Assembly: GCF_027922045.1 (NCBI RefSeq)
Contig: NZ_BSEX01000004.1
Location: 1-64,000 of the forward strand
Reading direction: 5' to 3'
From: Microbacterium terregens
Lineage (GTDB): Bacteria > Pseudomonadota > Alphaproteobacteria > Sphingomonadales > Sphingomonadaceae
Length of the DNA: 64,000 nt
Below are positions 36,947 through 45,263 of the stretch, one piece after another. Numbering within the stretch: the first letter of the stretch is position 1; every line of letters starts with the position of its first letter. The notes below the pieces were generated by a model that saw only the letters and a list, made by a program, of their open reading frames with translations, made no database searches and had not been told where the DNA came from. The position numbers were made by a program, and so were the translations under genes.

Positions 36947-37222
36947 TCAGTCCGTGTTCGACCCCGTCCCGGCATTGGCGTTGGCGCCAGTCTTGCCCTC
37001 GCCTTCGCTGCCCTGGCCGGGGCCGCGATAGTCGATGTCGGTCTGGCCGCCATGGCCCATGAAGCCGCTCTGCTTCTCTTCCTTCCCCGTGTGGGGATTG
37101 GGATAGGCGCCGCCGCCGCTCTCGCCTCCGGCGTTGCGGCCGTTCACCCGCTCCTGGTCGACGCCGTCCTGGCCCTCTGCCACGCCCTTGCCGGCTGCCT
37201 GCATCGGCTGCTTGTCGCTCAT
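36947..37222 (-). CDS. Small Gly-rich, highly hydrophilic protein, function unknown
   Basis: A 91-residue protein made almost wholly of Gly, Asp, Glu, Asn, Gln and Lys (for example GQDGVDQERVNGRNAGGESG). It has no hydrophobic core, signal peptide or Cys, and is probably intrinsically disordered. Similar short proteins in alphaproteobacteria are left unnamed; a stress-protective role is possible but not shown. A plausible purine-rich Shine-Dalgarno (GAGGAGAAGG) precedes the ATG at 37222. It follows the RND operon on the same strand with a 56-nt gap to the nearer end. Confidence 0.65.
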   Translation of the reverse strand: MSDKQPMQAAGKGVAEGQDGVDQERVNGRNAGGESGGGAYPNPHTGKEEKQSGFMGHGGQTDIDYRGPGQGSEGEGKTGANANAGTGSNTD

Positions 37223-37278
37223 GGTCCTTCTCCTCGGAATCTCTCTTCCCGAACCAGTGCCGGCGGCGAGGGTTCCGT

Positions 37279-38754
37279 TCAGTCGGCGGGCGTGGCCGGG
37301 ATCGGCCCCTGTTCCGTCGCCTCCAGCAGCGTGTCGCCGCCGAGGGTACGGTACAGGGTGACGCGGTTGCTGGCGGCCACCAGCCGGGTCTGCACCAGGG
37401 TGCGCTGCGACTGGTAGAGCGATCGTTGCGCGTCGAGGCTCGCGAGGAAGGTATCGATCCCTCCGCGATAGCGCGCCTCGGTCAGGGTGAAGGTGTCCTC
37501 GGCCGCCGCGGTCTGCGCCTCGGTAGCGCGCAGCTGCTCGCCGATCGTCCCCTGCCGGGCGAGGGCGTCGGACACTTCGCGGAACGCGATCTGGATGGTC
37601 CGCTCATATTCCGCGAGCAGGCCTTCGCGCTGCGCCTCGGTCAGCCGGACGTTCGCGCGCGCGGCCCCGGCCTGGAAGATCGGGTAGGCCACCGCGGGTC
37701 CGGCCGAATAGGTGAAGGCGCCGTTGTCGAACAACGAACCCAGCGCATTGCTGGCGAGCCCCAGCACCGCCGTCAGCGAGATGCGCGGGAACAGCGCGGC
37801 ACGGGCAGCGCCGATCTCGGCGTTGGCGGCACGCAGCTGGTACTCCGCCTGCACCACGTCAGGCCGGCGCAGCAGCACGCCGGAGTCGACGCCTGCGCGC
37901 AGCGCCCGGATGGCAGGCGCCGCCTGCTCGATGGTCTCCGGCAACAAGGCACGGTCGAACGGCGCACCGACCAGCAGTTGCAGCGCATTCACGTCCTGCG
38001 CCAGCTGGGTACGCTGCTCCGCGACGTCCGCCTGGGCGGCGGTTAGGATCTGTTCGGCCTGGCGCAGATCGGTGCGGGGCGCGACCCCGCCCCGGAGCCG
38101 TGCGCGCGTGAGCGTGACGCTGCGCTCCGCACTGGCCGCCGTCTGCTCGGCAATGCGCAGCAGGCTCGTGTCCGCGGCATAGGTGAGCCAGGCGTCCGCG
38201 ATGTCGGCGACGAGCGTCAGCCGCGTCGCGCGCGCCGCCGCTTCGGTTGCGAAATACTGGTTCTGCTGCGCGCGCGTGAGCGAGCGGATCCGGCCGAACA
38301 GGTCGAGCTCGAACGAGGTGACGCCCAGGTCCGCGCCGAAGCGGTCGCTCGTCCTCGCCCCGCTGCCGCCTTGGTCCCCCGAGCTTCCACCGTCGGTGCC
38401 GCTGCCGGACGATTGCCCGGCACTGCGCGACCGGGTGTAGCTGGCCGAGGCATCGACTTGCGGGAACAGCTCCGAACGCTGGATGCGGTACTGCGCCCGT
38501 GCCGCCACGATGTTCGCAGCGGCGATGCGCAGGTCGCGGTTGTTGACCAGCGCCTGGCCGATCAGCGTCTGGAGACGCGGGTCCACGAACACGTCGCGAT
38601 AGCTCACCACCGGCAGGCTCGCCTCGCTCTGGCGCAGATAGGCATCGCCCACCGGCCAGGACGCGGGCACCGGCGACGGCGGACGGACGTCCTCCGGGGC
38701 CATCGAACAGCCTGCCAGCAGCAGCGGCAAGAGCGCGGTCAGCCGGGCGTTCAT
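37279..38754 (-). CDS. RND efflux outer-membrane factor (NodT/OprM-type lipoprotein)
   Basis: A 491-residue trimeric outer-membrane channel. Its N-terminus carries a lipobox (LLLAGC, Cys near 16). Two TolC-like repeats follow: first-repeat markers are NNRDLRIAAANIVAARAQYR (around 71-90) and second-repeat markers are RRPDVVQAEYQLRAANAEIG (around 297-316). It ends with long helices (SLDAQRSLYQSQRTLVQTRL). It receives drugs from the pump encoded just upstream; its ATG overlaps the pump stop (ATGA), so the two are coupled. Confidence 0.93.
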   Translation of the reverse strand: MNARLTALLPLLLAGCSMAPEDVRPPSPVPASWPVGDAYLRQSEASLPVVSYRDVFVDPRLQTLIGQALVNNRDLRIAAANIVAARAQYRIQRSELFPQVDASASYTRSRSAGQSSGSGTDGGSSGDQGGSGARTSDRFGADLGVTSFELDLFGRIRSLTRAQQNQYFATEAAARATRLTLVADIADAWLTYAADTSLLRIAEQTAASAERSVTLTRARLRGGVAPRTDLRQAEQILTAAQADVAEQRTQLAQDVNALQLLVGAPFDRALLPETIEQAAPAIRALRAGVDSGVLLRRPDVVQAEYQLRAANAEIGAARAALFPRISLTAVLGLASNALGSLFDNGAFTYSAGPAVAYPIFQAGAARANVRLTEAQREGLLAEYERTIQIAFREVSDALARQGTIGEQLRATEAQTAAAEDTFTLTEARYRGGIDTFLASLDAQRSLYQSQRTLVQTRLVAASNRVTLYRTLGGDTLLEATEQGPIPATPAD

Positions 38755-41700
38755 GCCGCGGGTTCCTCCTTCGGCAGGTCCTTGGGCTGGTGACCGGTCG
38801 GCTTGCCGCGGAGCTTGGCAAGACCGTCGCGCACGCCGCGGCGCACCAGCACGAAGAACAGCGGGATGTAGAAGATGGCGAGGATCGTGGCCGTCACCAT
38901 GCCGCCGATCACCGACGTGCCGATCGCGATGCGGCTGTTGGCACCGGCGCCCGTGGACAGCGCGAGCGGCAGCACGCCGAAGATGAAGGCAAGGCTGGTC
39001 ATCAGGATCGGACGCAGACGGATGCGGGCCGCCTCCAGCGCGGCGTCGATGACGCGCGCGCCCTTGCGCTCTGCCTGTTCGGCGAACTCGATCATCAGGA
39101 TCGCGTTCTTGGCCGCCAGCCCCATGGTCGTGAGCAGGCCGATCTGGAGATAGACGTCGTTCTCCAGCCCGCGCAGCGTCACGAAGAACACGGCGCCGAT
39201 CAGGCCGAGCGGGATCACCAGCAGCACCGCGATCGGGATCGACCAGCTTTCATAAAGCGCAGCGAGGCACAGGAAGACGACCAGCAGCGACAGGCCGTAG
39301 AGCAGCGGCGCCTGGCCGGAGGACAGCCGCTCCTGGAACGACAGCCCGGCCCAGGCGACGCCAACCCCCGGGATCTCGGCCGCAAGCGCCGCAATCCGCT
39401 CCATCGCCTCGCCCGAGCTGGTGCCTGGGGTGGCATCGCCCTGGAACTCGTAGGACGGCAGGCCCTGAAAGCGCGATAGCGTCGTCGGTGCCACGCCCCA
39501 GGACGTCTGCGCAAAGGAGGAGAAAGGCGCCATTGAGCCGTCCCCGGTGCGAACGAACCACTGGTCGAGATCGGAGGGCGCGGCGCGGTAGGGCGCATCT
39601 CCCTGGACGTACACCCGCTTCACGCGGCCACGATCGATGAAGTCGTTGACGTAGCGGCCGCCCCATGCGGTCGACAGGGTGGCGTTGACGTCGCTTTGCG
39701 AGAGACCCAGCGCGGAAAGCTTGGTCTGGTCGAGATCGACCTGCAGCGTCGCGACGTCGGGCAGCTCGGTCAGGCGCACGCCCGTCAGCTTCGGATCGGC
39801 GGTTGCGGCCGCGAGCAGCTTGTCGCGCGCTTCTGCGAACGCCTCGGCGGACATGCCGCTGGTGTTCTGCAACTCCATGGTGAAGCCGCTCGATTGACCG
39901 AGACCCCGGATCGCCGGCGGGATCAGCGCATAGACCTGCGCGTCGCGCAAGCCGCGGAAGGCGGCCGCGGCACGGGCGACGATCGCATCGGCGCTGTTTT
40001 CCTTGCCCTCGCGCTCCGACCAGTCGACGAAGTTCATGAAGCCCTGGCCGGTGTTCTGGCCGGCCGCTCCGCTGCCGCCACCGCTGACCGTCAGGATGGT
40101 GCGAACGTTCTTGCCTTCGTGCTTGAGCAGGTAGTCCTCGACCGCCCGCTGCACCGCCTCCGTACGCCCGCGCGTCGCCCCGGCCGGCAACTGGTAGCGT
40201 ACCAGCGCCGCGCCCTGGTCCTCGGTCGGCAGGAAGCTCGTCGGCAGCCGCACGAACAGCAGCACCAGCAGCGCGAGAACGCCTGCATAGATCAGCAGGA
40301 ACAGCCACTTGCGGTTGATGACCCGCTGCACGCCGCCCTCGTAGCGCGCGACCATCCGTTCGAAGCCATGGTTGAAGCCATGGCGGGCGCGATCCGCCAG
40401 GCGGACGACGCCCGGGAAACGGCGCGCGAACCGGCTGTCGCGCAGATGCTCGCCATTCTCGTCGCGCGGGTTCTGCTTGAGCAGCGTCGCGGTGAGCGCG
40501 GGCGAGAGAATCAGCGCCACCAGCACCGACAGCACCATGGCCGCCACGATCGTCACCGAGAACTGGCGATAGATCACGCCGGTCGAGCCGCCGAAGAAGG
40601 CCATCGGCAGGAACACCGCGGAAAGGACGATGCCGATCGCGATCAGGGCGACCTGGATCTCCTTCATCGACTCGATGGTCGCCTGGCGCGGCGTCATCTC
40701 GGGATTCTCTTCGAGCAGACGCTCGACGTTCTCGACCACCACGATCGCGTCGTCGACCAGCAGGCCGATCGCCAGCACCAACCCGAACAAGGTCAGCGTG
40801 TTGATCGAGAAGCCCGCGAGATAGAAGACGGCAAAGGTGCCCAGCAGCACGACCGGCACCGCGATCGTCGGGATCAGCGTCGCACGCCAGCTCTGCAGGA
40901 ACACGAACATGACGATTACGACTAGGATCACCGCTTCGATCAGCGTCTTGATCACTTCCTTGATCGACAGCTGGATGAAGGCGGTGGTGTCGTTGGCGTA
41001 GTCGTACGTATAGCCCTGCGGGAAGTCCTTGGCGCGGCGCGCCACTTCCGCCTTCACCAGCCGGGCGGTCTTGAGCGCGTCCGCCCCTGGCGCCAGCGAG
41101 ATGGCGACGCCGGCGCCCGGATGCGCGTTCACGCGGCTGAGCGAGCTGTAGTTCTCCTGGCCCAGTTCGACGCGGGCGACGTCGCCGAGCCGGACGCTCG
41201 CACCGCTGCTCTGGGTCTTCAGGATGATGGCGCGAAACTGCTCGGGTGTCTGGAGACGCGCCTGCGCGGTCACGGTTGCGTTCAGCAGCTGGGTGTTCGG
41301 CTGCGGCTGCCCGCCCAGTTCGCCCGCGGCCACCTCGGTGTTCTGGTTCTGGATGGCGGTGATGACGTCGCCGGGGATCAGGCTGTAGCTCGCGAGCTTG
41401 GCCGGATCGAGCCAGATGCGCATGGCATATTGCGAGCCGAAGACGTTGGTTTCGCCCACGCCCTCGATGCGGCCCAGCGGCTCCACGAGGTTGGATTCGA
41501 GATAGTCGGAAACGTCGCCGTTGGTGCTGCGGTCGGTCTCGTCATAGACGCCGACGATCATCAGGAAGTCGGGGTTCGACTTGGTGACGCGCAGCCCCTG
41601 CTGCTGCACCTGCTGGGGCAGGCGCGACAGCGCTTGCTGGACCTGGTTCTGGACCTGCACCTGCGCGATGTCGGGATCGGTGCCCTTGGCGAAGGTCGCG

Positions 41701-41972
41701 CTGATCGTCACCTGCCCGCGCGAGCTGGACTGGGAGCTGAAATAGAGCAGCCCGTCGATGCCGGTCAGCTGCTGCTCGATGATCTGGGTGACGCTGTTCT
41801 GGATCGTCTGGGCATTCGCGCCCGGATAGGTCGCGCGGATGTTGACCTGGGGCGGCGCGACGTCGGGATACTGCGCGATCGGCAGGCTGAAGATCGCGCC
41901 GATGCCCGCAAGCATGGTGATGATCGCGATCACCCAGGCGAAGATCGGGCGATCGATGAAGATCCGGGACAT
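38751..41972 (-). CDS. RND multidrug efflux pump, inner-membrane permease (HAE1/AcrB-type)
   Basis: A 1073-residue proton-driven antiporter with 12 membrane helices and two large periplasmic loops. N-terminal FIDRPIFAWVIAIITMLAG is the first helix. The proton-relay Asp pair is in LLVDDAIVVVENVERL (TM4, around 405). The second-half GLAAKNAILMIEFA lies in the C-terminal membrane domain. It is the core of the tripartite system with the adaptor 6 nt upstream and the outer-membrane factor downstream. Length is close to AcrB plus a short charged tail. Substrates cannot be predicted from sequence. Confidence 0.97.
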   Translation of the reverse strand: MSRIFIDRPIFAWVIAIITMLAGIGAIFSLPIAQYPDVAPPQVNIRATYPGANAQTIQNSVTQIIEQQLTGIDGLLYFSSQSSSRGQVTISATFAKGTDPDIAQVQVQNQVQQALSRLPQQVQQQGLRVTKSNPDFLMIVGVYDETDRSTNGDVSDYLESNLVEPLGRIEGVGETNVFGSQYAMRIWLDPAKLASYSLIPGDVITAIQNQNTEVAAGELGGQPQPNTQLLNATVTAQARLQTPEQFRAIILKTQSSGASVRLGDVARVELGQENYSSLSRVNAHPGAGVAISLAPGADALKTARLVKAEVARRAKDFPQGYTYDYANDTTAFIQLSIKEVIKTLIEAVILVVIVMFVFLQSWRATLIPTIAVPVVLLGTFAVFYLAGFSINTLTLFGLVLAIGLLVDDAIVVVENVERLLEENPEMTPRQATIESMKEIQVALIAIGIVLSAVFLPMAFFGGSTGVIYRQFSVTIVAAMVLSVLVALILSPALTATLLKQNPRDENGEHLRDSRFARRFPGVVRLADRARHGFNHGFERMVARYEGGVQRVINRKWLFLLIYAGVLALLVLLFVRLPTSFLPTEDQGAALVRYQLPAGATRGRTEAVQRAVEDYLLKHEGKNVRTILTVSGGGSGAAGQNTGQGFMNFVDWSEREGKENSADAIVARAAAAFRGLRDAQVYALIPPAIRGLGQSSGFTMELQNTSGMSAEAFAEARDKLLAAATADPKLTGVRLTELPDVATLQVDLDQTKLSALGLSQSDVNATLSTAWGGRYVNDFIDRGRVKRVYVQGDAPYRAAPSDLDQWFVRTGDGSMAPFSSFAQTSWGVAPTTLSRFQGLPSYEFQGDATPGTSSGEAMERIAALAAEIPGVGVAWAGLSFQERLSSGQAPLLYGLSLLVVFLCLAALYESWSIPIAVLLVIPLGLIGAVFFVTLRGLENDVYLQIGLLTTMGLAAKNAILMIEFAEQAERKGARVIDAALEAARIRLRPILMTSLAFIFGVLPLALSTGAGANSRIAIGTSVIGGMVTATILAIFYIPLFFVLVRRGVRDGLAKLRGKPTGHQPKDLPKEEPAA

Positions 41973-41978
41973 GCTGGC

Positions 41979-43214
41979 TCAGCCCCCCTTGGCGGAGGTG
42001 GCTGCGCCCGACTGGCTGCCCTGCTTGCCCTGGCCGGAGGGGTTTCCCTGCGGCGGGGCGACCCGTTGCGGGCTGTCCGCGGGGACCGGGCGGACCTGGG
42101 CGTTGGGACGCAAGTTGCCGGTTCCCTGCACGATCACCTTGTCGCCGGGCTGCAACCCCTGGGTCACCACCCAATTGGTCCCCTGCGTCAGGCTGGTGAC
42201 CACCTTGCGCTGAACGGCGGTATTGTTGGGTCCCACCACGAACAGCGTCGCCTCGCCGGCCGGGCTGCGGCTGATGGCGGGCTGCGGCACGAGGAAGGCC
42301 CGGCTGTTGATCGACTGGGCGAACACTGCGCGTGCGAACATCCCCGGCAGCAGCAAGCCGTTCGGGTTGGGGAAGCGGGCGCGCAGCGTCACCGTGCCGG
42401 TGCTGGGATCGACCAGCGATTCCGCGAACTCGACCGTGCCGGTCTGTTCATAGTCGCTGCCGTCCTCCAGCTTGAGCCGCACGGTGGCACGCCCCGGAGC
42501 GACGCCGTCGCGCGACAGCGAACGCCGCAGCGCGAGCAGCTCTGCGCTCGACTGCTGGATGTCGACAAAGATCGGATCGAGACGCTGGATCACCGCAAGC
42601 GGGTCCGCCTGGTTGGCGGTCACGAGGGCGCCGACGGTCGCGAGCGAACGACCGATGCGCCCGGTGATCGGAGCCGGGACGCTGGTGAAGCGCAGGTTGA
42701 TCCGCGCCGTCTCCAGCTGCGCCTGCGTCTGCGCGACCGAGGCCTGGGCCTGGCGCGATGCGGCGGCGGCGTTGGTATATTCCTGCTGAGAGACTGCTTC
42801 CATCCGCGCCAGCGGGCGCAGCCGCTCGGCGTTGACGCGGGTCGCCTCGGCATTCGCGCGCGCGCTCTGGAGGTTCGCCTGCGCTTCCGACACGGCGGCG
42901 CTGTAGATGCGGGGATCGATCTCGTAGAGCGTTTGGCCCCGCCGGACGATCGAACCTTCGGTGAAGAACCGGCGGCGGATCACGCCCGCGACCTGAGGCC
43001 GCACCTCCGACTGCTCATAGGCGGTGACGCGCGCGTTCAGCTCGACGGTCTGGGCGACGCTGGTCGGCTGGACCACCACGAAGCCGACCTGCGCCGGCCC
43101 GCGTGCGCCGCCGCGTCCCCCACCCTTTTCCTGCTCTTCCTCATGCGAGCAGCCGGCGAGCAGCAGAGCCGCGGCAAACATGGGAAGGGTCGCGTGAGGA
43201 AAAGCCGGGTGCAT
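41979..43214 (-). CDS. RND efflux periplasmic adaptor (membrane fusion lipoprotein)
   Basis: A 411-residue AcrA-type adaptor. The lipobox LLLAGC (Cys near 22) is followed by a charged Glu/Gly-rich segment. The lipoyl and hairpin region includes VRPQVAGVIRRRFFTEGSIV and YEIDPRIYSAAVSEAQANLQ, then long helices and beta-barrel parts; the C-terminus is Gln/Gly/Ser-rich. ATG 43214 was chosen because it places the signal peptide correctly; the upstream frame to 43289 is unlikely. No TetR/MarR regulator is adjacent. The 188-nt upstream gap contains no other gene. Confidence 0.92.
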   Translation of the reverse strand: MHPAFPHATLPMFAAALLLAGCSHEEEQEKGGGRGGARGPAQVGFVVVQPTSVAQTVELNARVTAYEQSEVRPQVAGVIRRRFFTEGSIVRRGQTLYEIDPRIYSAAVSEAQANLQSARANAEATRVNAERLRPLARMEAVSQQEYTNAAAASRQAQASVAQTQAQLETARINLRFTSVPAPITGRIGRSLATVGALVTANQADPLAVIQRLDPIFVDIQQSSAELLALRRSLSRDGVAPGRATVRLKLEDGSDYEQTGTVEFAESLVDPSTGTVTLRARFPNPNGLLLPGMFARAVFAQSINSRAFLVPQPAISRSPAGEATLFVVGPNNTAVQRKVVTSLTQGTNWVVTQGLQPGDKVIVQGTGNLRPNAQVRPVPADSPQRVAPPQGNPSGQGKQGSQSGAATSAKGG

Positions 43215-43402
43215 AGCGAAAGCCTGGTCGTTGCACGACACCACGGCCGAGGCCGCGGCTACGCGCCGGGGATACGGGCGGCCCCGCACGGAGCAGCCGG
43301 ACGCAGACCCGGAGCTGGCGCTCTGGGCATCGCTGGCCGCCCGCCGAGGCGCTGGGCAAGGACGAGGCCTTGTTAGCCGTCGCCTCCGCGGGCTGGCAAT
43401 CG

Positions 43403-45157
43403 CTACTTTGTAACCGATTGTCGCAGGTTAGCGCGCCCCTTCGGCGCTTCTTCCTTGGGCGTTTCGACGGGCTCGACCGCCCCGATGCCGCCGTAGAGGG
43501 TCCCAAAGAAGTCGCCCCGGTTCCAGACCGGCCGTTCGGGCGCATCGGCGATGTCGCGGGCGATCTGATAGTTCACCTTGATGAAGCGGACGCCGGATTC
43601 CCAGTCGATCGCCGGGTCCTGCACCACCTCGTCGGAGGGCTGGTGGTAATGCTCGGCAAAGAACTTCTCGACCGCAGCCTTGCCCGCGCCGGCCTCACCC
43701 GGCCACAGGAAGACCGAGGGGATGCCCTGCTGCACGAAGCGGTAGTGATCGGAGCGCACGAACAGGCCCTGCTCCGGCATGGGATCGGGCGAGAAGCTCG
43801 CACCCGCCATCGCGGCCGCGCGGCGCACGATCGGCCCCAGCGTCGAACGGTCTGCGCCGAAGGCGATCACGTCGGTGAACTTGTAGGTGATGATCGGCAT
43901 GTCGAGGTTGACGTTGGCGACCAGTGCCGACTTCGCGATCGTGGGATTGTTCGCGAAATAGTCGGAGCCGACCAGCCCCTTCTCCTCGGCGGTGACGGCC
44001 AGGAACAGGACGCTGCGCCGCGGCGGCTGCCCGGAGGCCTGGAACCGTTTCGCCTCCTCGATCAGCGAGGCGACGCCGACCGCATTGTCCATCGCCCCGT
44101 TATAGATGCTGTCGCCCTTCACCGCGGTGCCGACACCGACGTGATCCAGGTGCGCGCTCAGCACGACCACCTCGCTCCCCACTGCGGGATCGCTTCCCAC
44201 CAACAGCCCAGCGACATTGTAGCTGGTGAAGGACGTGCTGGTGGTGGTCATCCGCACCGACAGGTTCTTGTGCAGCGGGATCGCCTCGAACCGCTCCGGG
44301 CCCTTGAGCGCGGCCGCCACCTGTTCCCAGCTGGTTGAGGCGCCCGCGAAGAGCTTGGTGGTCGCGGCCTGGCTGAGCATGCCCAGCGTCGGCGTGGAGG
44401 GTGCGGGGACGTTGGCGATGCCGTTGCGGTTCACCCAGGTGACGCGCGGCTGGTTCCAGCTCTCGGCCAGCTTGGCGAAGGGTCGCTGCTTGGCCGCCTC
44501 CGGCGTCTCCAGCGTGACGATGCCCACCGCGCCCTTCGACATGGCGATCGCGGCCTTGGTGGCAGGGCTGCCGAAGTGGGCGCGCTCCTCTCCGTTCAGG
44601 CCGTCGGGCGTTCCCGGCACGATCGCCACGATCTTGCCCTTCACGTCCACGCCCGAATAATCGTCGCGGCCGATGCTCGGCGCGACCAGGCCATAGCCGA
44701 CGAACACCACCGGCGCGTCCACCGCCAGCTGCGGCGTCGCAGGGTTGCCGGCGGGGATATAGTCCTCCCCGAACACCAGCGGCTCGCCGCCGATCGCGAC
44801 GCCACCCTTGTCGGCCGGCTTGTAGCTCAGCAGCGGCACCTTCTGGAGATAGCTGCCCTGGTCGCCCGCCGGCCGCAGCCCGGCCGCATAGAATTGCGAC
44901 GCCACATAGTTGGCGGCGATGTCATATTCCGGCGAACCCGCCTCGCGCCCGCGCATCGCGTCGGAGGCGAGGAACAGCACATGCGCCTTCATCGCCGCCT
45001 GATCGGATGGCAGCGGCGCGTTCGCCGCGGCATTGCGCTGGGCAACATCGGCGGCGGGCTGTGCGGCCGGTGCAGGCTTGGCCTTCTGGGCCAGGACCGG
45101 GGATGCGATCGGAGCGGTGGCGACGAGAGCGACGAGCGGCAGGACGGTACGGAGCAT
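43403..45157 (-). CDS. Exported M28-family aminopeptidase
   Basis: A 584-residue secreted zinc peptidase with signal peptide MLRTVLPLVALVATAPIASP. An inserted PA-like domain lies at about 135-290. The M28 core ligands are SAHLDHVG (around 340), GAMDNAVG (around 363), TAEEKGLVG (around 395), NLDMPI (around 418) and HYHQPSDE (around 533). ATG 45157 follows AAGGA and was taken over 45181. It diverges from pepN. With the first M28, the M16, PepN and M49 enzymes, this window encodes five peptidases. Confidence 0.92.
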   Translation of the reverse strand: MLRTVLPLVALVATAPIASPVLAQKAKPAPAAQPAADVAQRNAAANAPLPSDQAAMKAHVLFLASDAMRGREAGSPEYDIAANYVASQFYAAGLRPAGDQGSYLQKVPLLSYKPADKGGVAIGGEPLVFGEDYIPAGNPATPQLAVDAPVVFVGYGLVAPSIGRDDYSGVDVKGKIVAIVPGTPDGLNGEERAHFGSPATKAAIAMSKGAVGIVTLETPEAAKQRPFAKLAESWNQPRVTWVNRNGIANVPAPSTPTLGMLSQAATTKLFAGASTSWEQVAAALKGPERFEAIPLHKNLSVRMTTTSTSFTSYNVAGLLVGSDPAVGSEVVVLSAHLDHVGVGTAVKGDSIYNGAMDNAVGVASLIEEAKRFQASGQPPRRSVLFLAVTAEEKGLVGSDYFANNPTIAKSALVANVNLDMPIITYKFTDVIAFGADRSTLGPIVRRAAAMAGASFSPDPMPEQGLFVRSDHYRFVQQGIPSVFLWPGEAGAGKAAVEKFFAEHYHQPSDEVVQDPAIDWESGVRFIKVNYQIARDIADAPERPVWNRGDFFGTLYGGIGAVEPVETPKEEAPKGRANLRQSVTK

Positions 45158-45263
45158 TGGAATCCTTGACGTCGAGGGCATATGGGTCGGCTATGCAGCG
45201 GGCCGCGGTGCGACGCAATCACGCGCGCACTCAGGCCCCGACCGCCTCCGCAAGGGTTTTCCG

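Noticed and set aside
41121..43376. A 751-codon plus-strand frame antisense to the RND pump and adaptor
   Set aside because: The pump and adaptor are unmistakable on the minus strand. The antisense product has shadow composition.
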